Source of the DNA: M3007 sp040383605
GTDB taxonomy: Bacteria; Bacteroidota; Bacteroidia; Chitinophagales; Saprospiraceae
Assembly: GCA_040383605.1 (NCBI GenBank)
Contig: JBEIDF010000191.1
Span: 1-7,228, forward strand
Reading direction: 5' to 3'
DNA: 7,228 bases
Of this stretch, positions 5,030-7,228 are shown one piece after another; within the stretch, counting starts at the first letter, position 1; each line of letters starts with the position of its first letter. Made by a program: the position numbers and the translations under genes. The notes under the pieces were generated by a model, which was not told where the DNA came from, made no database searches, and saw only the letters and a list, made by a program, of their open reading frames with translations.

Positions 5030-6151
5030 TTTACTACCGCGCTCAAATTTATCCTCTACGACAAGCCCAAATCCATCGGGGCGCTCGTCGGTATTATCAT
5101 TTCGATATTCCTGGTCGGACAGCAGGTGGGGATTTTCATTTTCCTCACGGATGCAATGAAAAGCATCGTGTCGAATAACAACCGGTATATCTGGGTGGTG
5201 GACGCCAAAACGGACAATGCGAATCAACTGGGCGCGCTCGATATGCGGGTGGGCCGACAAATCGCAAGCCTACCCGGGGTGGCGAGCGTGCACCCGGTCG
5301 TCATCGCCGGCGCCGCCGCCCGCTTCACCAACGGGAAATCGAGCGGCGTCACCCTCGTGGGTTCCGAAGCGCCGAATTTTACCGGCGGCCCCTGGGGCTC
5401 CCAACCGGTGCGCCCCAGCGATATGCTGCCGGAAGGCGCGGTTGTCACCGAGTTTTTTGATAAAAATACGCTCGGTGGGGTAGAATTGGGCGAATACTTC
5501 GAAATCAATGGCAATAAGGTGTACAATGCCGCCCAAACAAAGGGCGCCAGGGGATTCGGGGCCCCGGCTTATGTCTTCACGACCATCGAACGGGCCAGGG
5601 CGCTGGCCAATTTTCCCGCCACGAAAGCCAGTGTGTTCCTGGTGCGCTGGAAACCGGAGGCCGACAAACAACAGGTGGTTGCCGCCATCAACCGCGCGAT
5701 GCCCACCGTGCGCGCCTGGGATGCCGACGCCTTTGCGGCCTCTACCGTCAATACCATCCTGCGCTCCAGCGGCATCGCGCTGTCGGTGGGCACACTAATT
5801 ATTTTCGCCGTGTTGTCCGGACTGGTAATCATCGGCCTGACGCTGTACTCCGCCGCCATAGACCGCCTGCGCGACTACGGCACGCTAAAGGCCATCGGCG
5901 CTACCAACGGCTATATCACCCGCCTGATCCTCTCGCAAGCGCTGCTGATCTCTATGGTGGGCTTCGCTTTCGGACGCCTGCTCGTGGAAGGCTTCCGAAT
6001 GGGTATCGCCCAGGCCGGCACGTTGTTCCACTTTCCTCCGGCCGTCCAAATCGGTTTCTTCCTGCTCACGCTGATTATCTCCCTGGGCGGCAGCCTGTTC
6101 GCCATCCGGCGGATCAACTCGCTGGAACCAGCCCAGATTTTCCGACAATAA
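5027..6151 (+). CDS. FtsX/DevC-type ABC exporter permease
   Basis: A 374-residue inner-membrane protein with FtsX/MacB-type topology: TM1 at about 17-41, a large periplasmic domain at about 42-245, then TM2 (249-276), TM3 (300-321) and TM4 (340-361). The cytoplasmic loop after TM2, DRLRDYGTLKAIGATNGYI (279-297), is the conserved FtsX signature that contacts the ATPase. Its wording and the total length resemble DevC, the permease of cyanobacterial DevBCA exporters that work with TolC. Family knowledge: two permeases and two ATPases form a mechanotransmission pump driving a periplasmic adaptor and an outer-membrane channel. The substrate is unknown. No ATPase domain is fused, so a separate ATP-binding protein is needed and is not in the window. 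The next gene, a TolC-like channel, begins 22 bp downstream and fits this assignment. Confidence 0.88.
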   Translation: MFTTALKFILYDKPKSIGALVGIIISIFLVGQQVGIFIFLTDAMKSIVSNNNRYIWVVDAKTDNANQLGALDMRVGRQIASLPGVASVHPVVIAGAAARFTNGKSSGVTLVGSEAPNFTGGPWGSQPVRPSDMLPEGAVVTEFFDKNTLGGVELGEYFEINGNKVYNAAQTKGARGFGAPAYVFTTIERARALANFPATKASVFLVRWKPEADKQQVVAAINRAMPTVRAWDADAFAASTVNTILRSSGIALSVGTLIIFAVLSGLVIIGLTLYSAAIDRLRDYGTLKAIGATNGYITRLILSQALLISMVGFAFGRLLVEGFRMGIAQAGTLFHFPPAVQIGFFLLTLIISLGGSLFAIRRINSLEPAQIFRQ

Positions 6152-6173
6152 CCCGCTCACCCGTACCTCCGCT

Positions 6174-7228
6174 ATGAAATATATAGCCTTTGCCTGCTGG
6201 TTGCTCCTCCTGTTCCAAACCGCCCGGGCGCAGGACACCCCCGGCCTTTCACTCGAAGAAGCTTTCCAGCGCGCACGCGTTAACCGACAGGAACTCCAAG
6301 CCCAAAACCTGCAGATAAGCATCGCCGAATCTGCCAATGAAAAGGTGCGCGCTCAATGGCTGCCAACACTAGACGCCTCTGCGGACCTGCGCTGGAACAC
6401 CCTGTTGCAATCCAACGTGCTGCCCATCGGCGCCTTCGGCATCCCGGGGGTTCCGCCCGACGCTACCCGGGCAGTGCGCTTCGGCACCCCCTTCAACAAC
6501 GCGCTAAGCGTGCAGGCCACCCAAAAAATCGTGGATGCAAACAGCCGAATAGAGCGCCAAATCAACGACAACGAAACAGAGCGCCAACGAAATGAAGCCC
6601 GCCGCCGGGAATCGGACGCCCGCTTCGAAGTCGCCGCCGCCTACTACAATGCCCGCTGGCAACAAGAACGCCTTCGCTTCGCAACACAAGCCGAAAGCCG
6701 CGCACAGATACTCCTGGACGAAGCAAACGTCCGCCTGCAAAATGGCGCTATCCTGCAAAATGACCGGGATCGCCTGCTGCTCGACCTCCAAAACGCCCAA
6801 CGCGCGCAAAAAAAAGCGGCGGCCGACCTCGCCCTGGCCCGAAAAAATCTGAACTACCAAATGCGCGCACCAGAGGACGCACAGTGGACGCTCTCCGAAA
6901 CGCTGGAGCAACTGCAGGCAGCCTTGCCAACGCCGCAAATCAATAACCGCCCGGAAATCCTGGCGGAAAATCTCGCAGCAACCGACCTCGAACTCCGCAG
7001 CCGAAAACAACTGGCCCGGCTCCGCCCAAGCGTGGACGCCTATGGCAATGTCAGCTTGCTGCAACTGCACGACCAACCCAATCCTTTCGCCGCCGATACC
7101 TGGTTCCCCTTCCATTATGTGGGTATCCGCGCCACCGTGCCGATTTACGACGGCCGACTGACCCGCCTCGAAGCCCGCGAATTCGCCCGCCGCGCCGAAA
7201 TCAACCGGCTCAACGCCCAAAAATTACA
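6174..7228 (+). CDS. TolC-family outer-membrane efflux protein (3' end beyond window)
   Basis: An open frame from the ATG at 6174 runs to the right edge without a stop, giving 351 residues; TolC relatives are usually 430-500. Residues 1-19 form a signal peptide (QTARA before Gln20). Then comes a typical outer-membrane factor pattern: LSLEEAFQRARVNRQELQAQ (26-45), WLPTLDAS (62-69) leading into a membrane beta strand, a Gly/Pro-rich extracellular loop (about 83-106), long charged helices rich in Gln, Arg and Ala (about 111-228), and the second structural repeat from about 257, with RPSVDAYGNVS (284-294) and RATVPIYDGRL (319-329). Role: a trimeric channel across the outer membrane and periplasm, taking substrate from the permease encoded 22 bp upstream. 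The gene order suggests one operon, and adaptor and ATPase genes probably follow. The start has no Shine-Dalgarno but gives a good signal peptide. Confidence 0.9.
   Translation, partial: MKYIAFACWLLLLFQTARAQDTPGLSLEEAFQRARVNRQELQAQNLQISIAESANEKVRAQWLPTLDASADLRWNTLLQSNVLPIGAFGIPGVPPDATRAVRFGTPFNNALSVQATQKIVDANSRIERQINDNETERQRNEARRRESDARFEVAAAYYNARWQQERLRFATQAESRAQILLDEANVRLQNGAILQNDRDRLLLDLQNAQRAQKKAAADLALARKNLNYQMRAPEDAQWTLSETLEQLQAALPTPQINNRPEILAENLAATDLELRSRKQLARLRPSVDAYGNVSLLQLHDQPNPFAADTWFPFHYVGIRATVPIYDGRLTRLEAREFARRAEINRLNAQKL

Noticed and set aside
6504..7220. 238-codon minus-strand frame opposite the TolC-like gene
   Set aside because: The plus strand reads as a TolC-family protein with signal peptide and both structural repeats; the antisense frame has no family features.

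Overview
The window looks like chromosomal DNA from a moderately GC-rich member of the Bacteroidota. Three things suggest this. Near-exact copies of the Bacteroidota -7 promoter box (TAnnTTTG) sit just upstream of three genes. The translation starts have no clear Shine-Dalgarno sequences. One gene encodes a secreted protein with MORN repeats and a caspase-like domain, built on repeated C-x2-GDC-x-NG-x-G modules, a style I associate with this phylum. A Saprospiria/Chitinophagia-like lineage is a guess from G+C and style, not a demonstrated assignment.

Layout. Positions 1-447 hold no credible gene. They contain a long imperfect palindrome (1-118, possibly continuing off the left edge), a very strong intrinsic terminator reading leftward (142-177), a 10-bp perfect inverted repeat that may belong to a small leftward RNA (about 147-275), and a very AT-rich stretch (305-447) with a second, weaker hairpin. 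Two genes follow on the minus strand: the MORN/caspase protein (448-2148) and hypoxanthine phosphoribosyltransferase hpt (2278-2823). A compact divergent promoter region (2824-2879) separates hpt from rnhB (ribonuclease HII, 2880-3485), which is on the plus strand. Next, from its own -7 box, comes a plus-strand run: a succinate-semialdehyde dehydrogenase-type enzyme (3585-5027), an FtsX/DevC-type ABC exporter permease whose ATG overlaps the dehydrogenase stop codon (5027-6151), and a TolC-family outer-membrane efflux protein that runs off the right edge (6174-7228+).

How the genes work together. hpt (purine salvage) and rnhB (removal of ribonucleotides from DNA) are housekeeping genes that share only a promoter region. 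The permease and the TolC-like protein are two parts of one tripartite export machine; its ATPase and periplasmic adaptor are not in the window and would be expected further right. The 1-nt stop/start overlap ties the dehydrogenase to this exporter and is the least expected operon feature. The MORN/caspase protein has an intact His-Cys dyad and a signal peptide, so it is predicted to work outside the cytoplasm. I see no CRISPR array, tRNA, rRNA, transposase or phage gene, and no clearly new multi-gene system. The best leads are the secreted MORN/caspase protein, the structured noncoding left end and the dehydrogenase-exporter coupling.
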